Assembly (NCBI GenBank): GCA_025435555.1
Contig: JAIWWG010000107.1
Coordinates: 31,217-95,216 of the forward strand
Length of the DNA stretch: 64,000 bases
Direction of reading: 5' to 3'
Origin: Chytriomyces cf. hyalinus JEL632
Lineage: Eukaryota > Chytridiomycota > Chytridiomycetes > Chytridiales > Chytriomycetaceae
In this document: positions 32,701 through 40,800 of the stretch, piece by piece
Layout: each line of letters begins with the position of its first letter
Position numbering within the stretch: the stretch's first letter is position 1
Position numbers and translations under genes: made by a program
The notes under the pieces: model-generated
Databases searched by the model: none
What the model was told of the DNA's origin: nothing
The model's input: only the letters and a program-made list of their open reading frames with translations

Positions 32701-33413
32701 CCGACAAGGCAATTGATGAGTACCACTTTCTCTCTTTAACTTTAATGCTCCGTGCTTCAAAATCCCGTATTGCACAGATTCTACCCGTGCCCAAAACGCG
32801 TCATCAACGTCATCCATTGGTTCAATCTGGTGCTTATATCCCTCGTGTTGTCTCAAGACCCATCACACTGTGGCTCCTTGGCTGTGTGGCAACACACCAA
32901 GACTGCGTCAACTGCAATGGCTTCAAGAATCTCTCTCGTCAACATGCTGTCGAATGTGCTCAAGTGGATCCACAAGTCTTCCAACGGTTGGGGGTGACCA
33001 GGCCTATGACTGCAGCAGAAGTTGGTACGGGGATGACCCAGATCGACCTATGCCTCCGGATCCTCAACTACGAGGAACCGGCGCAGTTGGTGGTGCTGGC
33101 CACACTCATTGAACAAGTTCGGACTACTTGCACTGGATACCACGCCATCTACGATGCCTCGGATGCTACCCCAGCTCAAGAAATCGAGTTTATCACACGT
33201 GATCTGGAACCCCTTGACGGCGAGGACTTGGATCACGAAATTCTCGGACAAGCTACCCAAATTATCGATCTGCATTTCGAACCTCTCACAGCTGTTCTAC
33301 CTCCTCGGACCCAAGCTCCAAGGCCAAGACGGCAAGCTCAAGTCAATGCTCCTCCTCGCGTTCCCCTTCCTGGTGGTTTGGGGATTGGCGGCCGTCCTCG
33401 CGGACCCCGCTAA
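29742..33413 (+). CDS. Family-I LINE ORF2: APE endonuclease-RT-finger, 1223 aa
   Basis: Uninterrupted and apparently complete. The APE-type endonuclease (1-~235) has L-N-I-N-K-N, G-D-F-N-A-R-D at ~140 and S-D-H-R-P-I-I-F at ~222, the usual Asn/Asp/His residues. The RT (about 480-830) has N-Y-R-P-I-S-L-I, Q-G-G-F-R-P-Q-R-S-T, L-L-Q-G-T-V-L-A-P-P and F-A-D-D at ~724. The C-terminal region has C-V-N-C-x10-H-x4-C at ~1054 and a basic Pro/Gly-rich end. No RNase H is seen. Target-primed reverse transcription is the expected mechanism. The last 270 codons are what copies B and D retain. Clade (Tad1-like or other) cannot be settled by eye. Confidence 0.92.
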   Translation: MIETTFALLNINKNLIGSKALQVDQLITNFSITFFALTEHTLARNDTCPLKGVISESRGESPHIDRLGRDGVLIARTDDRFTTKSIAEHNDGRWCVSLIGDMVVIAVYLAPRLGAQDLLDFDIFITSITQLYPNAPMILMGDFNARDQQFGDHANCQDPVRRDWIRTLVNDGFWNFVAPTQGKWTSVTETGHGIPDLVFVNDVGKNRVSNLQVLEHDSTVLSDHRPIIFTVLYPDGLEKPPFTRTNVRNLLANCEDFISNLVPRCIAISQLIDAELVNANNKRVENSPILWEDRRVIAGKIATEISTALVESARETAGILQFRGGCIHAPMRESHVAQIRSIVVEACRNASESAVGSVGHAVLWARARKWKVILRRAELRSRKRLFNKTADERLYDPAGEAKRLANARHRRNRSHCGLDPNHMDNHCAYFSTTFGAQPTGTDQPDPGSLEMTDPTQPMVPLEYASITPLFSEEDIAEVLRCQPRGKATGDDDVYGEMLAYSAEELKEVMCEFFRLLVILRVTPPQWGKANVALVWKNKGDKMDVANYRPISLISRLRMAFEGCLRPKVMVLTHRMLDVAQGGFRPQRSTMEQVFNLHELMVANPAMVTILMDIMAAYDCTNRQLLWSDLATNPLDPHPELTRGVLIPILRSLFDHCVAHLLILGHKSQGIPVLRGLLQGTVLAPPLFNVSINTLPGGLRANFQARCFKVGPLAGPRFDINSLLFADDTANLARIDTAQAQVDFCVAWGRRRGTTFRADKTFVLARDPIRLTLDGVAVQQVDSAEYLGVSMSYQGVEMTKQLEKRCSDAKNTANWLRSKGMNAYGFRYLQSLRLYPVFIRSQLEYGMCLRPLSDAEAHMAQLVQNQVLRFIFSVARNTSISALHQVSSVTPIAARAKILNAGFLWQLHHSTDESNLTVHMYRMLQARMLHPPDSKSLYVASTRHNEFWSSNTDLMAKRWRNLSVDHPLVSVDPLVPFGRAAKRVVSLPDKAIDEYHFLSLTLMLRASKSRIAQILPVPKTRHQRHPLVQSGAYIPRVVSRPITLWLLGCVATHQDCVNCNGFKNLSRQHAVECAQVDPQVFQRLGVTRPMTAAEVGTGMTQIDLCLRILNYEEPAQLVVLATLIEQVRTTCTGYHAIYDASDATPAQEIEFITRDLEPLDGEDLDHEILGQATQIIDLHFEPLTAVLPPRTQAPRPRRQAQVNAPPRVPLPGGLGIGGRPRGPR

Positions 33414-33649
33414 TGTTGTTTCTCTTTATTCTATTGGCCCCATTGTGCGGCCAGGCTGTTGTATACCTGTTGCCAGCTCAAGCCTTTGAGTGTTCACTGT
33501 TTCGTGATTTTCGTTTCTACCTTTTATTTGCCAAAACATCCATCCTCTTTTCACTATACCTTCTTGATATTGACTATCTCTACCGGGTTTTTGTGTTGGG
33601 TGGGCTCCTGTTTATGGGTTTTTTCTTCGCCAAATCTTTTCCCATCTAG
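33413..33649 (+). CDS. Small hydrophobic frame after ORF2 (78 aa), TAATG-coupled
   Basis: Its ATG overlaps the ORF2 stop as TAATG. The 78-residue product has two to three hydrophobic stretches (M-L-F-L-F-I-L-L..., V-F-V-L-G-G-L-L-F-M-G-F). The same length is kept in copies B (16493-16729) and D (22621-22857) despite several substitutions, most of which change residues. It may be chance T-rich 3' UTR; no homologue is known to me. Confidence 0.3.
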   Translation: MLFLFILLAPLCGQAVVYLLPAQAFECSLFRDFRFYLLFAKTSILFSLYLLDIDYLYRVFVLGGLLFMGFFFAKSFPI

Positions 33650-33704
33650 TCATGCGTTTTCTCCTTCTTTCGTGCTGCACGTCCTTTCCTTCTAAAGCGT
33701 ATAA

Positions 33705-33797
33705 TCTACTGAGTTTGTCGATAGTCAAGACGATGTTGCCATGTCTGTGTCCAATCTGGATCTTGGTCCCGCGGCTGACGCCGCCGACCAAGAATGA
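33705..33797 (+). CDS. Family-III LINE ORF1, last 30 residues
   Basis: The frame is open from the junction and ends in A-A-D-A-A-D-Q-E with TGA 33795-33797, which overlaps the ORF2 ATG. It is too short to show a domain; it is called because the overlap matches the arrangement in families I and II. Confidence 0.5.
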   Translation, partial: STEFVDSQDDVAMSVSNLDLGPAADAADQE

Positions 33798-36700
33798 TCA
33801 AAATCGCATTTTCGAATCTCAACGGGCTGTCTGGCAAAGCCGAAGAAGTCCTGAGATTCAAGTCTGCGCAATCTGTTGACCTTTCTTTAATGGTGGAAAC
33901 GTGGCTCTCCCCAACATCCTCCATTCCTTTTCGACCACACCTATTTAATATCACAAGTACAAACACGGAGGCAATTGCGGGAGGTCGGCGCAATTTTGGC
34001 GGCATTTTGGCGTTCTCAACTGCAACTCTCTCCCCCCAATTCCGAGTTATCTATGAAGATCCCTTGGGGTTCTATTGCGCAATGCGCATCTCTGATCTTA
34101 TCCTCATCACTGCCTACATCCCCCCCTCTGCTGACAATCGGGTAATCGGGGACATGCTTCAAAAAGCGGAAACGTTATCTGAAGGCTTTACGTTGCGTTG
34201 TCTTTTGGTTGGCGATCTGAACGCACGGATGACGGATGCTGGTGATTCACTCACAAACACACGTGGAACGTATATGCAGCAGGAACTGTTCAACTCTGGA
34301 CTTGCGCTTCAAATCCCGGAGTCTGGGAAATGGACGTCGTGGGCTGGTGGTGGTCGAGGGATTCCGGATGTTGTACTCTCGAGCTTCCCAGTCTCTAACC
34401 TCACAGTTCATGAAGGCGAGTCACTTGGAGGTTCGGACCATCGGCCGCTGACATTTTCTGTGCCACTGGATGTCGAAACCAAGCCCAAGTCTTTTGCGCG
34501 CTGGAATGTTCGTCGCCTCACAACTGCCAAATACCATCAGCGTTTTGCTGAGGAGCTGGAGTCCACGCAGCAGGAGATCATGGATCAACTGGAATTGCTG
34601 CGAACACGCTTGGAAAGCCCTGCTGTGGGATACGTTGCGGGTGTATCACAGTGCGATGCACACACCGTGGCACCTGCAGTAGGCGCCAACCCTCCGGGAA
34701 GTACTTCCCATGCTTCTCTTGATCCTGTTACTCACACTGCGGATTGCCCCAGAGCCACCACTCACATGTCTGACAGTCCTTCTCAGTCCGCTGGTCCATC
34801 CCACTCCCATCCACGTTCTGTCGATGCTCCCAACCCATCTACGCAGCAGGACATGTGCTTATGCCTGGAATTGCTGCGAACGAGCTTTGAAAGCCCTGCT
34901 GTGGGGTACATCGCGGGTGTATCACAGTGCGATGCACACACCACGGTACCTGCAGTAGGCGCTCCCCTCCCGGGAAGTACTTCTCGCTCCTCGCTCTTGA
35001 ACAATACTCACACACCAAACCGTGCTAGAACTCAAGAGTTGATCAACAAGGCCTGGGAACACTTCCTGTCATGGGTCCGAAATGCTGCGTCAAAGTCAAT
35101 TGGTGTCCTCCAAGTCTCTGACCATCTGCCATCGGAGTTTTGGACTGATGAGCTTGAACAAAGTCGGGACAACGTGCAGCAAGAACTTGCGAACGTGCAA
35201 CAGGAAATCGAGCGTGGCCAGTTGTCTCGTCTCGAAATCAAACGCCTTGCTTCCGAACTGACCAACACTCAGCGTGCTTACCGGGCGGATCTGACCACAC
35301 GCAAGCGCGTGCTCTTCGAAGATGCTGTCGATAAGCTCACAGTCCCACAAAACATGTCCTCGTTCATGCGCATGGTAAAAGGAGCCAAGTCGCGAAAAGA
35401 CCGCACTGTCTGCAAACTGGACCCGGCGAAAATCAATGAACACGCTGCCCATTTTCGAACTACCTTTGGAGCACCTCCGACTGGACATCCCCAACCTGGA
35501 CCCCCTGCGCTTGAGGAAATCCAGTCGCGTCCAACTCAGGAAGTCTTCAACCCGGATGCGATCATGTCTGCGATTGCTGGACTCCCACTCGGAAAGGCTA
35601 CTGGATCCGATGGAATTCCTGCTGAACTCATCAAAGCCGGTGGCGATCTCATGGCTGACGTTCTCAGTGTTTTCCTGCCCATGGTCCATGCTGCTGCAAC
35701 TATTCCATCTGACTGGAGGAAGGCGCTCATTGTGCCAGTCTTCAAGAAGAAGGGATCTGATCAGGACATTGCAAACTACCGACCCATTGCACTGACAAGT
35801 ACGATACGACGACTCTACGAGCGGCTGCTTGTTCCTGAACTTGGACCCGTAATGCAACAACTCGATGACTTTCAAGGTGGCTTCAGACCCGGTCGGTCCT
35901 CGCTCGATCAAGCCATGGTTCTCCACGAAACCCTGAACACCAATGAACATGCTTCGACTATCCTGCTAGACATCAAAGCGGCATATGACGAAGTTGATCG
36001 ACGGGTTCTTTGGCAAATGCTCACACAAGTCTTTGGCCTGGATGAATTCATGCTTGCACGGCTCCAGGATCTTTTCAATCACAACTCGTGCTGTCTGGTG
36101 GTGGCTGGCGTGATTAGTGATCCGATTGACAACGAACGAGGTCTTTTGCAGGGTGCTACTCTGTCCCCGATTTTGTTCAACTGTCACATCCATGGTCTCT
36201 CAATTCGGCTACGTGCTCCTGGAATCCCGCGAATTCGAATCAACGGTATCCATCTCAATAACCTCCTGTTTGCAGACGATACGTCCTTGGTAGCTGCAAA
36301 TCAACATGATCTCGCAGTCCTGCTCCGAACGTGTGAGGAATGGTCCAACACTGTCGGCATCCGGTTCTCGCCATCCAAGTGCATCTATCTCGGTCCTGTT
36401 CCAGCACAGCGTGATATACCTCTCAAGCTCTACAACGTGGACCTTCCATCCCAGCAATGTGCCCCGTATCTCGGCATCCCTTTTGGTCAACACGGAATCA
36501 ACTGGGCTCTGCTGGCAAAGGAACGAACATCAAAAGCGCGTGGTGTCATTGTGGCGCTGGCGTCGGTAGGTATGAATGCAATGGGCTGGGCTCCTGCAGC
36601 TTCTGTTACTATCTACAGGAGTTTCATTCGGCCGGTTCTTGAATATGGCATTGCTCTCAAGCTCCCATCCGCGTCCACACTCAAGTTGTACGAGTCGGTC

Positions 36701-37615
36701 CAACGTCTTGCACTACGGACTCTCACATCAACACCCCGCAACACGTCCACTGCCGCTCTCCACAAGCTGCTGCAAGTCGAACCATTCAAACACCGTGCTA
36801 CCGAGCTCAATCTCATGTGGTCCTCCCGATTGCATAACTCAACTGATCGTTCTATCCCGGCTGTTCGTTTCTGGCGCGGCGCTCTGCTTGGTGCTGACAA
36901 ACCATTTCAGGAATGTCTTCCCCGCCTTGCTCGCTCCAACCCACTTGTGACTCATGTGGATGCTAAATGGATTGATTTTCGACAGCAACCACTGGTTCCC
37001 CCACCTCCAGCTGAAGTTCCGTTCCGGTACCCTCCGAAGCCAAAACAAGCGCTGTCTGACAATGCTCGCAAGAAGCTGCGCAAGGAATCCATCCTCAACT
37101 TGAACAACAACCTGGACACCATTGCTGGCGCAATCCAAGTCGAAACCAAAGACCCAGTCCGGCCGTATCTGACTGCCTGCAAAGGAATCGACCGCAAAAC
37201 ACGCAACAACATCCTTCGCTGGACTCTTGGTGCCGTCACCCGACACGAACCGTGCCTCAAGTGCAACGACGTACTGACCCGATCCCATGCTGCTGACTGC
37301 TCCGGTGCCACTGCCTTCCTGCGAATCAACCGCGAAACACTTGCACCCCCTGTCGGCCGCATGACATGGTTTGACACAATCCTGAATGAAGTCCGGAACA
37401 CACCGCCCTCTGAAATTGACTCATACAATGACGTCTCTGCTGCTGTAGCACTCATCTACACCGAATGTCGCCACCTCCAACAGCAAGCCAATGGCTACTG
37501 GGCCGAGCCAGATGCACCCGCACGACCACTGCCGCCTCGAAGACCGCGAAATCGCATATCTCAACCCGGGGGAGCCCCGCTTGGGCGACCACGGCAAAAC
37601 CCGGAGCCTGGATAA
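33794..37615 (+). CDS. Family-III LINE ORF2: endonuclease-RT-finger, 1273 aa
   Basis: Intact frame. The endonuclease has F-S-N-L-N-G-L, G-D-L-N-A-R-M at ~139 and S-D-H-R-P-L-T-F at ~214. The linker between endonuclease and RT carries an in-frame tandem duplication of 276 bp (92 codons; repeat starts at about 34,591 and 34,867, each with L-E-L-L-R-T and G-V-S-Q-C-D-A-H-T). The RT shows N-Y-R-P-I-A-L-T, Q-G-G-F-R-P-G-R-S-S, L-L-Q-G-A-T-L-S-P and F-A-D-D at ~826. The C-terminal finger is C-L-K-C-x8-H-x4-C at ~1153. It is roughly 50 residues longer than the family-I protein, largely because of the duplication. Confidence 0.9.
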   Translation: MIKIAFSNLNGLSGKAEEVLRFKSAQSVDLSLMVETWLSPTSSIPFRPHLFNITSTNTEAIAGGRRNFGGILAFSTATLSPQFRVIYEDPLGFYCAMRISDLILITAYIPPSADNRVIGDMLQKAETLSEGFTLRCLLVGDLNARMTDAGDSLTNTRGTYMQQELFNSGLALQIPESGKWTSWAGGGRGIPDVVLSSFPVSNLTVHEGESLGGSDHRPLTFSVPLDVETKPKSFARWNVRRLTTAKYHQRFAEELESTQQEIMDQLELLRTRLESPAVGYVAGVSQCDAHTVAPAVGANPPGSTSHASLDPVTHTADCPRATTHMSDSPSQSAGPSHSHPRSVDAPNPSTQQDMCLCLELLRTSFESPAVGYIAGVSQCDAHTTVPAVGAPLPGSTSRSSLLNNTHTPNRARTQELINKAWEHFLSWVRNAASKSIGVLQVSDHLPSEFWTDELEQSRDNVQQELANVQQEIERGQLSRLEIKRLASELTNTQRAYRADLTTRKRVLFEDAVDKLTVPQNMSSFMRMVKGAKSRKDRTVCKLDPAKINEHAAHFRTTFGAPPTGHPQPGPPALEEIQSRPTQEVFNPDAIMSAIAGLPLGKATGSDGIPAELIKAGGDLMADVLSVFLPMVHAAATIPSDWRKALIVPVFKKKGSDQDIANYRPIALTSTIRRLYERLLVPELGPVMQQLDDFQGGFRPGRSSLDQAMVLHETLNTNEHASTILLDIKAAYDEVDRRVLWQMLTQVFGLDEFMLARLQDLFNHNSCCLVVAGVISDPIDNERGLLQGATLSPILFNCHIHGLSIRLRAPGIPRIRINGIHLNNLLFADDTSLVAANQHDLAVLLRTCEEWSNTVGIRFSPSKCIYLGPVPAQRDIPLKLYNVDLPSQQCAPYLGIPFGQHGINWALLAKERTSKARGVIVALASVGMNAMGWAPAASVTIYRSFIRPVLEYGIALKLPSASTLKLYESVQRLALRTLTSTPRNTSTAALHKLLQVEPFKHRATELNLMWSSRLHNSTDRSIPAVRFWRGALLGADKPFQECLPRLARSNPLVTHVDAKWIDFRQQPLVPPPPAEVPFRYPPKPKQALSDNARKKLRKESILNLNNNLDTIAGAIQVETKDPVRPYLTACKGIDRKTRNNILRWTLGAVTRHEPCLKCNDVLTRSHAADCSGATAFLRINRETLAPPVGRMTWFDTILNEVRNTPPSEIDSYNDVSAAVALIYTECRHLQQQANGYWAEPDAPARPLPPRRPRNRISQPGGAPLGRPRQNPEPG

Positions 37616-37810
37616 TCAACCGCCAAGCCCGAACTGACCATACGTATCTTATTACCTTTACCGATCATCTGTTTTCTTAACATTTCCGCACTCTACTTCT
37701 GATTCTTTGGAGTTTCTGAACTTTTTTTGAATGATTTTTGCTATCTTTCAACCCCGCACTTGTGTTACTGTGTAACTTGATTAAAAGAAACTGAAAACGT
37801 TAGGGTTATG

Positions 37811-40800
37811 GGGAAAGGTTAAGGAAAAACGCGTGCGGTGCTGGAAAATAGTCCAACAGCCCACCAACAACAGCAACAGCTACAGCAACGTCAGACAGTG
37901 CTCTCAGTCCCGGCACTCTACTCAGGAACATCTAGGAAGCACATTGGTGCTCTTTCTGGATCAAAGCAACGGTAAGTGAGTGAGTTGTTGTTTACTAACT
38001 TCACACTCTCTACACAGACTCTCTCAAATCGAGTCGGATCGATCTCAAACCACTCTGGTTGTGATCGCCGGCATCGAAAACCTTGTATCTGCGACAAAGG
38101 CGGCTGCCTACTGTCGCGCGTTCTCGTTCTTTGTTGGTGTTGTTGTGTGCCGTCAAAGTACACAATCACCAACCAACTCAATCAAAAACCGTCGGACACG
38201 CTTCAAATCACAGGAGCACAGTCTCTCGGACCTATCAAAACAATCGACGGCGGTGATCACGGCGTTGTATCGATTTTGAGAGCGCCGGTGAGTGTTCTTT
38301 ATTTCCTTACAACTCAACACCCCCTCTCTCCACAGGCGACAGTCCCCCAGACCTGGGATTTACTGTCTGACCCCTCCCGCGGTACCCGAATCCAACCGAG
38401 CTTTCGAAAACCGGCTGCCACGTTCGCTTCGCGCGCGGCTGGTTCTTCTTTTGTTTCTTTTTTGTCCGGACAGTCCGGACTTTGCAACAAAAGTGTCCAG
38501 CGGCGAACAATACGCACAGGCTGAGAAAGACCTGTGGAAACTCGCACAAGGGCGTTTATTCTGTTTCATCTGTGGCAAAGAGAAGCTCTCAGCCGGCGGA
38601 ACAGGAAACCCCAACGCGCTTGGAGTCCGAAGCACATCGCTTTGCTGTCGACACAATCCTACTTGTTCCAGACCACGCCTCCTCAGATTCTGCCTGAACC
38701 TGGGAAGTGATCCAGAACTTCAGGACATTGTCGAAAAAGCTAAAGAAGTTCACCAACTTTACTTAGATCTTCTCGCAGAGCGGAAAATGGCACCGAAAAC
38801 CACAACGCTTCCAGCTAAGAATCAAAAAGCAATTACATCATGCTTTCCATCGACACTCACCCAAAACACAGGTACTTCATCGTCACAAGGAGTACCATGC
38901 ACACAATCGCAATCCTCTGAGTTTGGAGTCCCCGACTCCCTGGACCCAGACGCTGTGTTGGTCAATGCCACACAGACGTCGAAACTTGATTCACAGGAGA
39001 TCATTCTCGCACCGGACTCTCAGATTCTAGACTTTGATGCAGCAATTGACTCCGCAATCGAATCGCAAACCTCAACGATGGTGTCAAAAACGCCATCACG
39101 TAAACGCGCACGACCCGTATCGACACCATCACCTGCCCAGGCGCCACCATCGGCGGCCATGTCAGACATGGATTTTGACTTTGATAATCGTCCAGCGAGT
39201 CCAACTCCAGCCACAGGCATGGAATCACTCGTGGATGAACGTGATGGAGGCGACCACCAGGCCACCGAAATCGCGGTGCTGTCAAGCATTCTTGGGATCG
39301 ATGAAGCTAAGGCTGAAAAACTTAACGATTTTTTCAACTTAAAAAACTCTAAAGTCAAAAAGGATATTACAGATGCATTGAAAAAGGAGATCAAAAAGAA
39401 AGACGCCCTGATTAAACAGCAGGAGCGCCGCATTGCTGAACTGGAGGCACTGCTGGAGTCTCGTGTAACTCCCAGTGACCGCGACATTGTATCCAGACCA
39501 CCACCCCCACCGCAGCCATCAGCACAGCAGATGCAGCCACGTGGACTGACAAAGGGACGTGGCGGTGGAGTGGCAAGACGTTCACGATCAAAGAGTGCTG
39601 TTGTTGGCACTTACGCTGCTGCGGCAGCAAAGTCGGTCGTGGGAGTTGCTGAAGACGGAAAAGTGGCGGAACGCGAAAACGCGCGTGCAGCCTCGAAACC
39701 AAGGCAGCAGCAACATCAACGTCAGCCAGCTCAGCCACCAAAGCGCCTGAACTTCGAACAGAAGTCCAGAGTGAAAAAATTGGATCGTATCGCGAACGCT
39801 CAAACAGCAACAGGCGAAGACTTCCTGGCACACCTGAAACGCGTCCAGGAAGCCCGAGCCAATCCCACCTCTGAGCAGACCACCCGGGCGAGTGTTTCTT
39901 ATAAAAACATTTTTATTGAAAACCCGCTCGGTAACAGCACGGATCTTGTTACAGATCCATTCTTCAAAATCCGGTCGATTTTGTTTGATATCTACAAAGT
40001 CCCACGTACAGTTCGGGAGATTTCATTTGTTGGTATCAAAAAGTCGGTGCTGGAAATTTTCGTCAAAGACTCGGATCTGGAGGAAGCAATCAACGCCTTG
40101 TCCAATCCGGGGAGTGGTCTTCCAACTCTCTTTATTACGACTAACCTTCTCGACACCCCCCAACACAGAAGACTGGAGCACGCAAATCCAGCAAGAGTCG
40201 AACGGTCGGTGATCTTGCGTCGTGGCATCATGCTTGAACGCGCAATGCGTCAAGGCATCACAGTGATGCAGGAGATTGCACGGTCTAACGTGGACGAGTA
40301 CATGGCCTTCCAAATTGAGGCCTGTGCTTGCCACATTTATTTCGAAAATAACTTGAATTTCGAGTATCCAAATTCAATTAACCGCGACAACTTTCTTGAG
40401 AGAAAATCCCAAGCACAGGAGCGCTTACCAAGCACACCGGAACGGATGCCGTACCCAATCGAGATCCCACCCAAGCGAGTTGGAGCGCACCAACTCTCAC
40501 ACGGGGAGCTTATGGCGCAAGCCAGAAACTTTCACCGTGCGAGTCTCAAAGTGCGACTCTTCCGCAAGATTTGGAACCTTAGCGTTGAATCTGGGGAGTC
40601 GCAATGATTAACACAACCTTTGCATTATTAAATATTAACAAAAACCTCATAGGCTCAAAAGCTTTGGAGATCAACCACCTTATTACTAACTTATCAATTG
40701 ATTATATAGCACTAACTGAACACACTCTAGGTACCAGAGATACATGTCCCATCCGGGGCGTTATCTCTGAATCACGCGGCGAATCGCCGAATTTATATAA

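Larger units (their letters stand above)
26951..33701 (+). mobile_element. LINE copy E: near full-length family-I element
   Basis: It follows the G2 tail and contains two intron-like segments, ORF1, ORF2 (ATGA overlap at 29742-29745), the TAATG-coupled small frame and most of the 3' UTR. It lacks the common tail: sequence stops at CTAAAGCGTA (33701) where B and D continue to AATAAA and GTTAGGGTTATG, and family-III element DNA follows at once. The 5' end differs from F in its first bases (GATTCTTTAC instead of GGGAAAGGTTAAGG). Confidence 0.9.
15599..37810 (+). repeat. Seven copies of the LINE 3' tail GTTAGGGTTATG at element junctions
   Basis: Copies end at 15610, 16816, 21738, 22944, 25287, 26950 and 37810 (each 12 bp, preceded by CTGAAAAC). 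They are identical across families I, II, III and the ORF1-only elements, although the rest of the 3' UTRs differ. Each is followed at once by the next element, with no spacer or poly(A). The core TTAGGGTTA equals one and a half units of the common fungal telomere repeat. Confidence 0.95.
33702..37810 (+). mobile_element. LINE copy III: family-III element, 5'-truncated
   Basis: It starts in the ORF1 tail directly after the truncated end of E, and ends with ACTGAAAACGTTAGGGTTATG-type tail at 37810. ORF1 and ORF2 again overlap as ATGA (33794-33797). The 3' UTR (37,616-37,810) shares only the terminal ~20 bp with families I and II. ORF2 is intact. Confidence 0.9.
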
